A DNA stretch of 38,074 bases, taken from Calditrichia bacterium. GTDB taxonomy: Bacteria > Calditrichota > Calditrichia > Calditrichales > J004. The stretch covers positions 1 to 38,074 of the forward strand of contig JALTKX010000243.1 of assembly GCA_027006055.1 (NCBI GenBank). Direction: 5' to 3'. Both the position numbers and the translations under genes were made by a program. Positions 1-8,128 of the stretch are shown piece by piece. Within the stretch, counting starts at the first letter, position 1. Each line of letters opens with the position of its first letter. The notes below the pieces were generated by a model. The model made no database searches. It saw only the letters and a list, made by a program, of their open reading frames with translations, and had not been told where the DNA came from.

Positions 1-3000
1 AAATAACATCGGTGTGAAACAGGGGCAGGGTATCCAGTTTAAAGGAGACCTGCGCGAGCCTGTTGACCAGTTCGCGGGCTTCGGCTTCGGCTTGTTCCGC
101 TTCCAGCGCGCGCAGGTCATGCTTCCGTAACGTGCAACGGTAGGCGCCGTGTATCCTTTGCATTCCGCGGCCTTCCACGGTATGAAAGGTGGTGCGCAGG
201 ATTTCATGCCGTTCAATAAGCAGGTTCAGGCTCTGTTCCAGCAGGGCGGCATCCACCCTGCCGCGAATGCGCACCGCGCCGGGAACATTGTACTGTTTGT
301 TGCCCGGCTCCAACTGGTCTATAAACCAAAGCCGCTGCTGGGCAAAAGAGAGGGGCATGTAACTTTGGCGGGGAACACTTTCTATTTTTGTAAGCTCCGC
401 GCCCGAAACAGCGCTTACGCCGGTCTCGGTTTCATATTCAAAACGCCGGGCCAGCTCCTCGGAACGGGGAGAGAGGAAATCTTCCTTATGAAATTTCTTC
501 CATTTATCGGCCACGGTATTATTGATATTGCGGTGCAGATAAAATTTAAAATCACCCACCATCTGCGAGCTGTCCTTTAAGCCGTCGGTCATTTTCTTTC
601 CGTGATAGGGCTTAAGCATCTCATCGGAAAAGGGGATGTTAAGAAAGGCGCACAAACGCCGGGTTTCAGCCTCCGGCCGGAAAAGGATATCCTCAAAACG
701 GATCATGATGTGCCGCTCGTCCGGGATGTTTTGCAAAAAGTCCAGAATATTTTGATGACTGTTTTGCCAGATAAGCTCGGCCAACTGCTGGCGGTTAAAA
801 TCGTGCGGATACTTAAAAAAGTTTTTATCCAGCTTGGCTTCGATAAAGGAGTAGATCATGGCATAGGGATGCCGCAGCAGGTGAATATACAACGGCCGGT
901 CGAAATCTTCCTCGGCCCGCTGTAGAATGGCGGGATCGAGGGCATAGGAGGGTGTTTTGTCGACCAGAAGCCTCTGGCCCAGTCCCTGTTGCATGTAATG
1001 ATAAAAGTCCTTAACCGATATGTCGCGGGTTTCCATCTCACGCATGGTCTTTTCCGCTTCTTCCGTGGAAAGGCGGTTGATCTCCTTAATGGCCTGGGTG
1101 GTCGCTTCCAGCCACAGGGGCAATTTTTGCTCAGTGAAAAAGCGGTGACGCTCTCCCATGCTGTTAAAGGACAGCAAATCCAGTTCCGGCGGTGAAAAAA
1201 GACGGTTGTTGCCCGCAAGCATTACCCGCAGCAGGGTAGAACCCGATCGCGGCGGCGAAAGCAGGAAAATAGCCTGTTTATTCTTTCCCTTATGAAGAGG
1301 CACTGTTTTGCGCGCGGGGAGCGGTTTAATAATATGGCGGAATTTTTGGACGTCATCCTCATTCAGCCGGTTGCGGGCGGATATGCTGCCGCTGGCCAAC
1401 ACATATTGTTTTTGCTCGGGAAAGGAGCTTTTAAATTTCCTCAGGATTTCCTGAGAGAAGTATTCCTGGGCGAACATGGCAAATTCCGCGATATAGGGCG
1501 CCTGGAAAACCATGCCGATATGCAACTTTTGATCCACGATCTCCTGCAGACGGTTTATCAGCACCGCCGCCTTAAGGGAATTGCCTCCCAGGTCAAAAAA
1601 GTTGTCATACATGCTGATCCTTGAAATACCCAACACCTCTTTCCATACCTCGGCCAGATAGGATTCCAGGCGGTTGCGCGGAGAAACAAAGCGGGTGTGT
1701 CGGCGCCGGTTTTCGATATCGACGTCCGGCAGGGCCCGCCGGTCGATTTTACCGTTGGGGGTCAGGGGAAAGGCATGCAGGGCTATGAAAAATCCGGGCA
1801 CCATATAGTCCGGCAGGCTCCGGGCAATATGCTGGCGCAGATCATCCGCGGAAACTTCCCGGCCCTCTCCGGCAATGTACCAGGCGACGATGGTCTTTTC
1901 CCCGGCATGTTCGCGTACCAGAACAATGCAATCCCGGATGGAGGCATGTTCGCGCAATACCGCTTCAATTTCGCCCAGTTCAATACGGAAACCGCGCACC
2001 TTAACCTGATGGTCGATGCGCCCCAGATATTCGATATTCCCGTCGGCAAGATAGCGGCAGAGGTCGCCCGTTTTATACATGCGGTCTCCGGGAAGCGCCG
2101 AATAGGGGTTGGCGATAAATTTTTCCGAGGTCAAATCGGGCCGGTTGGCATACCCGCGCGCCAGTTGCACCCCGGCAATGTAAAGCTCGCCGCCCACGCC
2201 GGCCGGTACCGGGTTCAGGGCTTCATCGAGTATATAGATTTGTGTGTTGGCGATGGGGCGGCCTATGGGTAGCTTTTTATCGGCCCGTTCCCCGGGGCAG
2301 ACATAGGCGGTCACATCCACCGCCGCTTCCGTGGGGCCGTACAGATTGATCAGCGTGGCGCCGGGCAGGGTGGTGTAAAATTGACGACTCAGGGCATAGG
2401 GCAGGGCCTCGCCGGAACAGATCACCCGCTTAAGGGAAGAACATTCGGCGCTATGCCGGTTTTCCAGAAAGACCTTCAGCATGGGGGGGACAAAGTGCAT
2501 GGTGGTTACGCCATGGCCGCGGATGGTTTCAATTAAATAGGCACTATCCTTGTGCCCCTCGGCGCGGGCCACGGCCAGGGTGGCACCATACATAAAGGGC
2601 CAGAAAAATTCCCAAACGGAAACATCGAAACTGAAGGGTGTTTTTTGCAGCACCACATCTTCCGGCGTAAGGGGATAGCTTTTTTGCATCCAGATTAGCC
2701 GGTTGAGGATGCTGCGATGTTCCAGCAGGGTTCCCTTGGGTTTTCCGGTGGAGCCGGATGTGTAGATCATGTAGGCCAGTTGGCGGGGGTCAATCTCCAC
2801 ACGGGGATCGTCCGTCGCTTCATCCGCCAATATCTGAAAACGATCATCCAGTTCCACGGTCTCAATGGCCGCGTTCTCAAAAAGGGCGCTCAAGTCGGGT
2901 TGGGTAAGCATCAGCGCCACGCCGGAGTCGGCAAGCATAAACTCGCGGCGCTCGGAGGGGTGATGCGGGTCGAAGGGTACATAGGCGCCTCCGGCCTTTA

Positions 3001-4708
3001 AAATACCATGCAGGGCTACCACCATTTCCGGCGAGCGTTCCATGCACACCCCCACGCGGGTGTCGCGGCCAACGCCGTGTTTGATCAACAGATGGGCCAG
3101 GCGGTTGCCCAGCTCTTCAAAACGGGCGTAACTGATGCGGCCTTCGTCAAACACCAGGGCGGGATGCTCCGGGTTGCGCGCGGCAAAACGGGCCGTGTAT
3201 TGATGAATGAAGGGCTTTTCCGGGTAGGCCTCTTCCGTCCGGTTCATCTCTTCCAACAGCTTTTTTCTTTCATGGTCCGCCATCAGATCAATTCGACCCA
3301 GCTCTGTGCGCGGATTCGTTCCGATCTGTTGAAGCAGAAGGGCAAAGTGTTCCATCATGTGCTCGATGGTAGCGGCCTGAAACAGCCTACTGTTATATTC
3401 CATAACCCCTTTTAGCCGGTCATGTCCTTCTTCCATGATCAGCAACAGATCAAACTTCGCCGTGCCTGTTTCAAAATCAATGTTTTCCAGGGAAAGGTCG
3501 CCGAAATTAAGCCCGGCGAGGGCGTCGCCCTGAAGCTCAAACATAACCTGAAACAAAGGGGAAACCTGATTGTTGCGCTGGGGCTGCACCTTTTCCACCA
3601 CCTGCTCAAAGGGCACATCCTGATGGTCATAGGCCCGGAAAGCGCGTTTTTTCACCTCCTCCAGAAAGTCACTGAAGGCTTGCCGCCCGTCGCATTGCGC
3701 GCGGATAACCAGGGTGTTTACAAAAAAGCCGATCAGGGCTTCCAGTTCTTTTTTATTGCGGTTGGCAATGGGGATGCCCACGCCAAAATCATCCTGGTTG
3801 GAGTAGCGATAGAGCAGGGCCTGAAAGGCGGCCAGCAGGGTAATGAACAGGGTGGCGCCGGAACGTCGTGAAAGCTCCCTCAGTTGTTCCGTCGTACTCG
3901 GATCGATTTCAAAGTGATAATGGCGGCCCTCAAATGTTTGCAGGGCCTCGCGGCTGTGATCGAAGGGCAGTTCCAGTAATGTGGGCATCCCTTTTAATTC
4001 CGCGCTCCAAAAGTCCAACTGGGCTTCCAGCTTTTTCCTGTCGGCGGCATTTTTTTGCCACCAGGCATAGTCAAAGTACTGAATATCAAGCGGCGGGACG
4101 TCGATAGAGTCATCCCCGTTAAAACGGCGGTAGAAACGGGCGGTTTCATTGATAAAAACACCCATGGACCAGCCGTCGGCCACAATATGGTGTATGGTCA
4201 GCATCAGGGCATGGCTCTCGGCGTCCATTTCCACAAGGCGGGCTCGGATCAGGGGCGGCACGGCCAGGTCGAAGGGCGTTTGGGCCTCTTCCGTTGCCAG
4301 CTCTTCCAGGCTGCGACCGGCAAGTTTCTCTTTTTTTAATGTGATGCGCGTGGCGGGGGCTTTCTTCTGCGAGGGCGCGCCGTTTTCGGTTTCAAAAAAG
4401 ACCTGAAGAATTTCATGGCGCTCCACCACGGCGTTGATGCTCTTTTCGAGCAGCTCCGCCTTGAGGGGGCCGCTGAATTTCACGGCCGCGCTGATGTTAT
4501 ACAGGGGACTTCCCGGCACCAGCTGATCAAAAAACCACAGTCTTTCCTGGGCATGGGACAAGGGAAGGTCATTGACGTCCTCCCGCTTGGGGATGCCGGT
4601 AGTGCTCTTGCCGCCTCCGGCGGCCTTTTTGCGGGCCTGCAATTTCCGTAAAAGAAGTTCGCGTTGCTCGGGACTCAGATTGTGCAGTTTTTTTGAAAGA
4701 TCACTCAT
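1..4708 (-). CDS. NRPS with embedded sulfotransferase: C-A(Ser)-PCP-ST-C (partial, runs off left edge)
   Basis: The frame is open from the ATG at 4708 to the window edge (about 1569 codons), so the C-terminus is missing. Order: a short helical linker (residues 1-40); a condensation domain (about 45-475) with its HHIVADG active site near 172; an adenylation domain (about 490-1000) with YTSGSTGKPKG near 646; a carrier domain with LGGNS, phosphopantetheine Ser 1044; a sulfotransferase domain (about 1145-1415); and the start of a second C domain (from about 1445, LSFAQQRLWF). Aligned by eye to GrsA, the specificity residues read D-V-W-H-I-S-L-V-D plus the usual Lys. This closely matches the EntF-type serine code. 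The gene lies 23 bases after the preceding NRPS gene and extends the same chain. Lack of a thioesterase here only reflects the window edge. The NRPS call is certain, Ser is likely, and the ST role is inferred. Confidence 0.96.
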   Translation of the reverse strand, partial: MSDLSKKLHNLSPEQRELLLRKLQARKKAAGGGKSTTGIPKREDVNDLPLSHAQERLWFFDQLVPGSPLYNISAAVKFSGPLKAELLEKSINAVVERHEILQVFFETENGAPSQKKAPATRITLKKEKLAGRSLEELATEEAQTPFDLAVPPLIRARLVEMDAESHALMLTIHHIVADGWSMGVFINETARFYRRFNGDDSIDVPPLDIQYFDYAWWQKNAADRKKLEAQLDFWSAELKGMPTLLELPFDHSREALQTFEGRHYHFEIDPSTTEQLRELSRRSGATLFITLLAAFQALLYRYSNQDDFGVGIPIANRNKKELEALIGFFVNTLVIRAQCDGRQAFSDFLEEVKKRAFRAYDHQDVPFEQVVEKVQPQRNNQVSPLFQVMFELQGDALAGLNFGDLSLENIDFETGTAKFDLLLIMEEGHDRLKGVMEYNSRLFQAATIEHMMEHFALLLQQIGTNPRTELGRIDLMADHERKKLLEEMNRTEEAYPEKPFIHQYTARFAARNPEHPALVFDEGRISYARFEELGNRLAHLLIKHGVGRDTRVGVCMERSPEMVVALHGILKAGGAYVPFDPHHPSERREFMLADSGVALMLTQPDLSALFENAAIETVELDDRFQILADEATDDPRVEIDPRQLAYMIYTSGSTGKPKGTLLEHRSILNRLIWMQKSYPLTPEDVVLQKTPFSFDVSVWEFFWPFMYGATLAVARAEGHKDSAYLIETIRGHGVTTMHFVPPMLKVFLENRHSAECSSLKRVICSGEALPYALSRQFYTTLPGATLINLYGPTEAAVDVTAYVCPGERADKKLPIGRPIANTQIYILDEALNPVPAGVGGELYIAGVQLARGYANRPDLTSEKFIANPYSALPGDRMYKTGDLCRYLADGNIEYLGRIDHQVKVRGFRIELGEIEAVLREHASIRDCIVLVREHAGEKTIVAWYIAGEGREVSADDLRQHIARSLPDYMVPGFFIALHAFPLTPNGKIDRRALPDVDIENRRRHTRFVSPRNRLESYLAEVWKEVLGISRISMYDNFFDLGGNSLKAAVLINRLQEIVDQKLHIGMVFQAPYIAEFAMFAQEYFSQEILRKFKSSFPEQKQYVLASGSISARNRLNEDDVQKFRHIIKPLPARKTVPLHKGKNKQAIFLLSPPRSGSTLLRVMLAGNNRLFSPPELDLLSFNSMGERHRFFTEQKLPLWLEATTQAIKEINRLSTEEAEKTMREMETRDISVKDFYHYMQQGLGQRLLVDKTPSYALDPAILQRAEEDFDRPLYIHLLRHPYAMIYSFIEAKLDKNFFKYPHDFNRQQLAELIWQNSHQNILDFLQNIPDERHIMIRFEDILFRPEAETRRLCAFLNIPFSDEMLKPYHGKKMTDGLKDSSQMVGDFKFYLHRNINNTVADKWKKFHKEDFLSPRSEELARRFEYETETGVSAVSGAELTKIESVPRQSYMPLSFAQQRLWFIDQLEPGNKQYNVPGAVRIRGRVDAALLEQSLNLLIERHEILRTTFHTVEGRGMQRIHGAYRCTLRKHDLRALEAEQAEAEARELVNRLAQVSFKLDTLPLFHTDVI
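464..1276 (-). other. Sulfotransferase (PAPS-dependent, Sulfotransfer_3-like) domain inside the NRPS
   Basis: Residues about 1145-1415 of the partial NRPS are in frame with the PCP before and the C domain after. The PAPS 5'-phosphosulfate loop is visible as SPPRSGSTLL (Arg 1154, Gly 1156, Thr 1158). Further family-type motifs follow: DKTPSYALDP, HLLRHPYAMIYSF and RFEDILFRP. These resemble Sulfotransfer_3 enzymes, the family that includes the ST domain of the curacin synthase CurM and of cyanobacterial olefin synthases. Those STs sulfonate a beta-hydroxyl on a carrier-bound chain. Here the neighbouring carrier should hold serine, which has a beta-hydroxyl. Boundaries are approximate. The identification rests on motifs read by eye, and the substrate is inferred. 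Confidence 0.85.
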
Positions 4709-4731
4709 ATATTGTTTCGGTTCCTGTCCTT

Positions 4732-7700
4732 CTATTCATCGTTTAAAAGAGCGTTGAGGTCTTCATCGTTAAGATCGGTCACGTCGCCCAGCAATCCGGC
4801 CAGTTCCTCTTCATCGATGCTTTGGGTAAGCGCCTCGGTGATGGCGGCGGCAATACCGTCCACCGTGGGGTTTTCAAACAAAACGCGCAAAGGCACTTCC
4901 ACGCCGAATTTCTCCTGTATCTGCGACATAACCTGCGTTCCCAGCATGGAATGACCGCCCAGTTCGAAAAAGTTATCATACACCCCCACCTTTTCAATGC
5001 GCAACACCGAGGACACAATGGCCGCCAGTTCCTCTTCCGTTTCGGTGCGCGGGGCTACATATTCCGCGCTAAGCTGACCGCGCAGGTCTTCGGGAACCGG
5101 CAGGGCGCGGCGATTGACCTTACCCCCGGGGAGCATGGGTATGGCGTCCAGCTCTATAAAGGCCGCCGGAATCATATAGGGCGGCAGTTGTTTTTGCATA
5201 AAGGCGCGGATTTCGCTTATTTCCGGCCGGCTGCCCGCCCGGGGACGGAAGTAGCCGACAAGCTGTTTCTCTCCGTGCACATCGGTTTTTACAGCCACCA
5301 GCGCTGTTTCCAGATCAGGATGCCCCGCCAGAATATTTTCCACCTCGCCCGGCTCTATGCGGAATCCACGAATTTTTACCTGCTGGTCAACCCGTCCCAA
5401 AAACTCAATAAGGCCGTCGCCGTGCATGCGTACCTTATCGCCGGTGCGGTACAGGCGTCCCTGTGGACGGAAAGGGTCGGGAACAAAAACCTTCTTCTCT
5501 TCATCGGGCCGCTTGTGGTAGCCCATGGCCAGGTTTTCTCCGCCGATGCAAAGTTCTCCGGGCAGGCCGGGAGGCAGGGGATTGAGATGCCGGTCCAGCA
5601 CATAAAGCAGACGGTTGGCGTTGGCCGTGCCGATGGGCACGCCCCGGAAACGTTGCGGTAGGGTATCATCGCGGGGCACGTCGTAACAGGTGGCGGTGAT
5701 TACCGTTTCCGTGGGACCATAGGCGTTGATCAGGCGTACCTGTCCCAGGGAGGAGGACCACCATTGCCTCAGCGCGGCGGGACTCATGGCGTCGCCGCCG
5801 GCAATAACCAGGCGCAGGCCGGGGCAGGAGACCGCCGCTCCGCTTTTTTCCAGATAGGCGCACCATTGGTTCCAGTAGGCGGTGGTGGGATTGACCACGG
5901 TGAGGCCGTAACGGTTGATCTTGTCGGCAAACTGTTCAACGGACCAGATGTCCTCATCGCGGAGAACAACGGTCGCTCCGGCCGTTAAGGGACTCAAAAT
6001 CTGTTCCAGGGCGGCGTCAAAGTTCATGGCCGCGAATTGCAGGGTAACATCTTCCGGGGTCAGGGCAAAATAGCCGGCCATATCCGCCGTATGGTCGGCA
6101 ATGGCCCGGTGACTGACCCGCACGCCCTTGGGCGTGCCCGTGGAGCCGGAGGTATAAATCAGATAAGCGGCGTCATGCTCCCCGGAAAATGGAGGGGATG
6201 ATTCGGACACGGGGGAAACAACGTCGATAATTTCCGGGTTTTCTCCGGACACTATCTCACCGGCGCGGTCGGCCTGATCCTCTTCGGAAAGCAGCAATAC
6301 CGCTTCGCTGTCTTCCAGCATAAAGGTAAGCCGCTCATCGGGATAGTTGGGGTCAAGCGGGAGATAGACGGCGCCGTGGGCCATAACGCCCAGCATGGCG
6401 GCAACACTAACGGGGGTACGCCGGGCGATGACCGCCACCACGCTGCCCGGAGAGACGCCGCGCGCTTCCAGTTGCTTCCGTGTGCGCATTATTTGATCCT
6501 TCAACTCCGCGTAGCTCATTTCCGTGCCGCTGTTTTTAAGGGCGGTGGCCTCGGGGCGAAGAGCGCATTGATCGAGAATGGCCGGTATCAGAAGCCGTTC
6601 AGCCTTCACTTGCCTGCTGTTTTCCCGGCCGAGGCGCAGAACGTCCTCCCTTTCATCTTCCGTAAGCAGCGATAGCTGTTCCACGGGCAGTTCCGTATGC
6701 GCGCACATTTGGCTGACAATACGCTTAAAATAGCCGATCATGCGCCGTATGGTTTCCGCCGAGAACAGATCGGTATTGAATTCCACCTTACCATCCAGGC
6801 CGCCGTCATTTTCCATGAAATTGAAAATCAGGTCAAACTTGGTGGTTTTATTTTCAAACTCGATCAGTTCCAGTTCAACGCCGGGCAGTTTAAGCGCGCC
6901 CACGGGCGCGTTGTTAAACACCAGCATGGTTTGGAACAGGGGGGAGTGACTCATGCTCCTTTCGGGGTCCAGCTTTTCCACCAGTGTTTCAAAGGGCAGA
7001 TCCTGATGGTCGTAAGCGCCAATCATCGTCTCCTTAATCCGTTGCAGCAGGGTGGAAACGGTCGGATTGTCATGCACATCGGCCCGGATAACCAGGGTGT
7101 TGATGAAAAAGCCGATCAGGGGCTCGATTTCGGCGCGGTTACGGTTGGCTATGGGGGTGCCCACGGCAAACTCTTCTTGCCCGCTGTAGTGAAGCAGTAG
7201 TATTTCAAAGGCGGCCAACAGACTCATGAACAGGGTTACGTCATGACTGTCGGCCAGGCTTTTAAGGGCCGCCGTTTGTTGCGGTTCCATGCGGAATGTG
7301 ATATAATCCCCGTTATGGCTTTGGTAGGCCGGACGGGGAAAGTCCGTGGGTATTTCCAGCACCGGGGGCAGGCCGCTAAGCTTCTCCGTCCAGTAATCCA
7401 GTTGTTTTTGCAGGGTTTTGCCCGAAAGCCATTTACGCTGCCAGGCGGCAAAGTCGGCATATTGTATCTCCAACGGGCTAAAGCGTACCTCTTTCCCCCC
7501 GGCCAGTTGCGGGTAAAATTCCATGAATTCCCGGATCAGCACCCCGGTGGACCAGTTATCGGAAACGATATGATGCAGGGTTAAAACCAGAACATGTTCC
7601 CCGGCCTTCACCCGGAACAGGCGTATCCGCATCGGGGCCTCTTCCTCCAAATTAAAGGAGTGAGCGGCTTCGGCCCGGATGGTTTGTTGGATATCGGCCT

Positions 7701-8082
7701 CTTCCGCCAGAGCGATAAGCTCAAAATCCGGCTTATAGTCGGTGTGAACTTTTTGCCGGGCCTCGGCGCCGGCGCTAACAAAGGTGGTACGCAACACTTC
7801 ATGCTTACGTACAATCAGTTCAAAGGCGCGGCGCAGGGCGTCCACATTCAGTTCTCCGCGAATGCGCACCGGCGAGCAAATGTTGTACAGCGGACTGCCC
7901 GGTTCCAACCGATCGAGAAACCACAACCGCTGTTGAGCAAAGGAGAGGGGGAAATCCTCTTCCTTTCCGGAGCGGGGCAGGATGGGCATTTGCGAAAGCT
8001 CCACGCCCTGTTCCTGAAGCATCATTTCGAGTACCGCCCTTTTTTCGGGGGGCAGCTTGGCTATTTGGTCGTAAATCGACAT
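4732..8082 (-). CDS. NRPS module C-A-PCP
   Basis: A single elongation module of 1116 residues. An N-terminal helix (LPPEKRAVLEMMLQEQG, about 9-25) precedes a condensation domain (about 45-480) with HHIVSDNW at 170-171. The adenylation domain (about 490-1000) carries YTSGSTGTPKG near 640, NAYGPTE and YRTGD. The carrier domain has FFELGGHS with phosphopantetheine Ser 1045. The specificity residues read by eye are D-A-E-V-I-G-A-I-T. I cannot assign this code; Glu at the third position recalls some basic-residue codes, but that is weak. The C-terminus ends in an acidic helix (LNDEDLNALLNDE) that looks like a short docking motif for the next NRPS. The module should accept the beta-hydroxy acyl chain from the upstream PKS. 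The 46-base gap to that gene and 23-base gap to the next suggest one transcript. Confidence 0.96.
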   Translation of the reverse strand: MSIYDQIAKLPPEKRAVLEMMLQEQGVELSQMPILPRSGKEEDFPLSFAQQRLWFLDRLEPGSPLYNICSPVRIRGELNVDALRRAFELIVRKHEVLRTTFVSAGAEARQKVHTDYKPDFELIALAEEADIQQTIRAEAAHSFNLEEEAPMRIRLFRVKAGEHVLVLTLHHIVSDNWSTGVLIREFMEFYPQLAGGKEVRFSPLEIQYADFAAWQRKWLSGKTLQKQLDYWTEKLSGLPPVLEIPTDFPRPAYQSHNGDYITFRMEPQQTAALKSLADSHDVTLFMSLLAAFEILLLHYSGQEEFAVGTPIANRNRAEIEPLIGFFINTLVIRADVHDNPTVSTLLQRIKETMIGAYDHQDLPFETLVEKLDPERSMSHSPLFQTMLVFNNAPVGALKLPGVELELIEFENKTTKFDLIFNFMENDGGLDGKVEFNTDLFSAETIRRMIGYFKRIVSQMCAHTELPVEQLSLLTEDEREDVLRLGRENSRQVKAERLLIPAILDQCALRPEATALKNSGTEMSYAELKDQIMRTRKQLEARGVSPGSVVAVIARRTPVSVAAMLGVMAHGAVYLPLDPNYPDERLTFMLEDSEAVLLLSEEDQADRAGEIVSGENPEIIDVVSPVSESSPPFSGEHDAAYLIYTSGSTGTPKGVRVSHRAIADHTADMAGYFALTPEDVTLQFAAMNFDAALEQILSPLTAGATVVLRDEDIWSVEQFADKINRYGLTVVNPTTAYWNQWCAYLEKSGAAVSCPGLRLVIAGGDAMSPAALRQWWSSSLGQVRLINAYGPTETVITATCYDVPRDDTLPQRFRGVPIGTANANRLLYVLDRHLNPLPPGLPGELCIGGENLAMGYHKRPDEEKKVFVPDPFRPQGRLYRTGDKVRMHGDGLIEFLGRVDQQVKIRGFRIEPGEVENILAGHPDLETALVAVKTDVHGEKQLVGYFRPRAGSRPEISEIRAFMQKQLPPYMIPAAFIELDAIPMLPGGKVNRRALPVPEDLRGQLSAEYVAPRTETEEELAAIVSSVLRIEKVGVYDNFFELGGHSMLGTQVMSQIQEKFGVEVPLRVLFENPTVDGIAAAITEALTQSIDEEELAGLLGDVTDLNDEDLNALLNDE

Positions 8083-8128
8083 GTTTGTTTTCTTTGTTCC
8101 TTTAAGTCCCGCGAGCGGCGGTTTGTGG

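Noticed and set aside
1-4708. Possible truncated or broken NRPS because no stop codon is found
   Set aside because: The frame stays open and domain-coherent to base 1, in the middle of a C domain. It is simply cut by the window edge.
4822-5661. A 279-codon plus-strand frame, and many similar plus-strand frames across 149-24000
   Set aside because: All lie antisense to NRPS/PKS domains whose motifs are intact, and their translations look like low-information shadow protein.
7561-7576. Deviation from HHxxxDG in the C domains of the middle NRPS (HHIVSDN) and the megasynthase (HHIISDM)
   Set aside because: The two His and the Asp are present. Variation of the final glycine is, to my knowledge, common in C domains, including those after PKS modules, so it is not evidence of inactivity.
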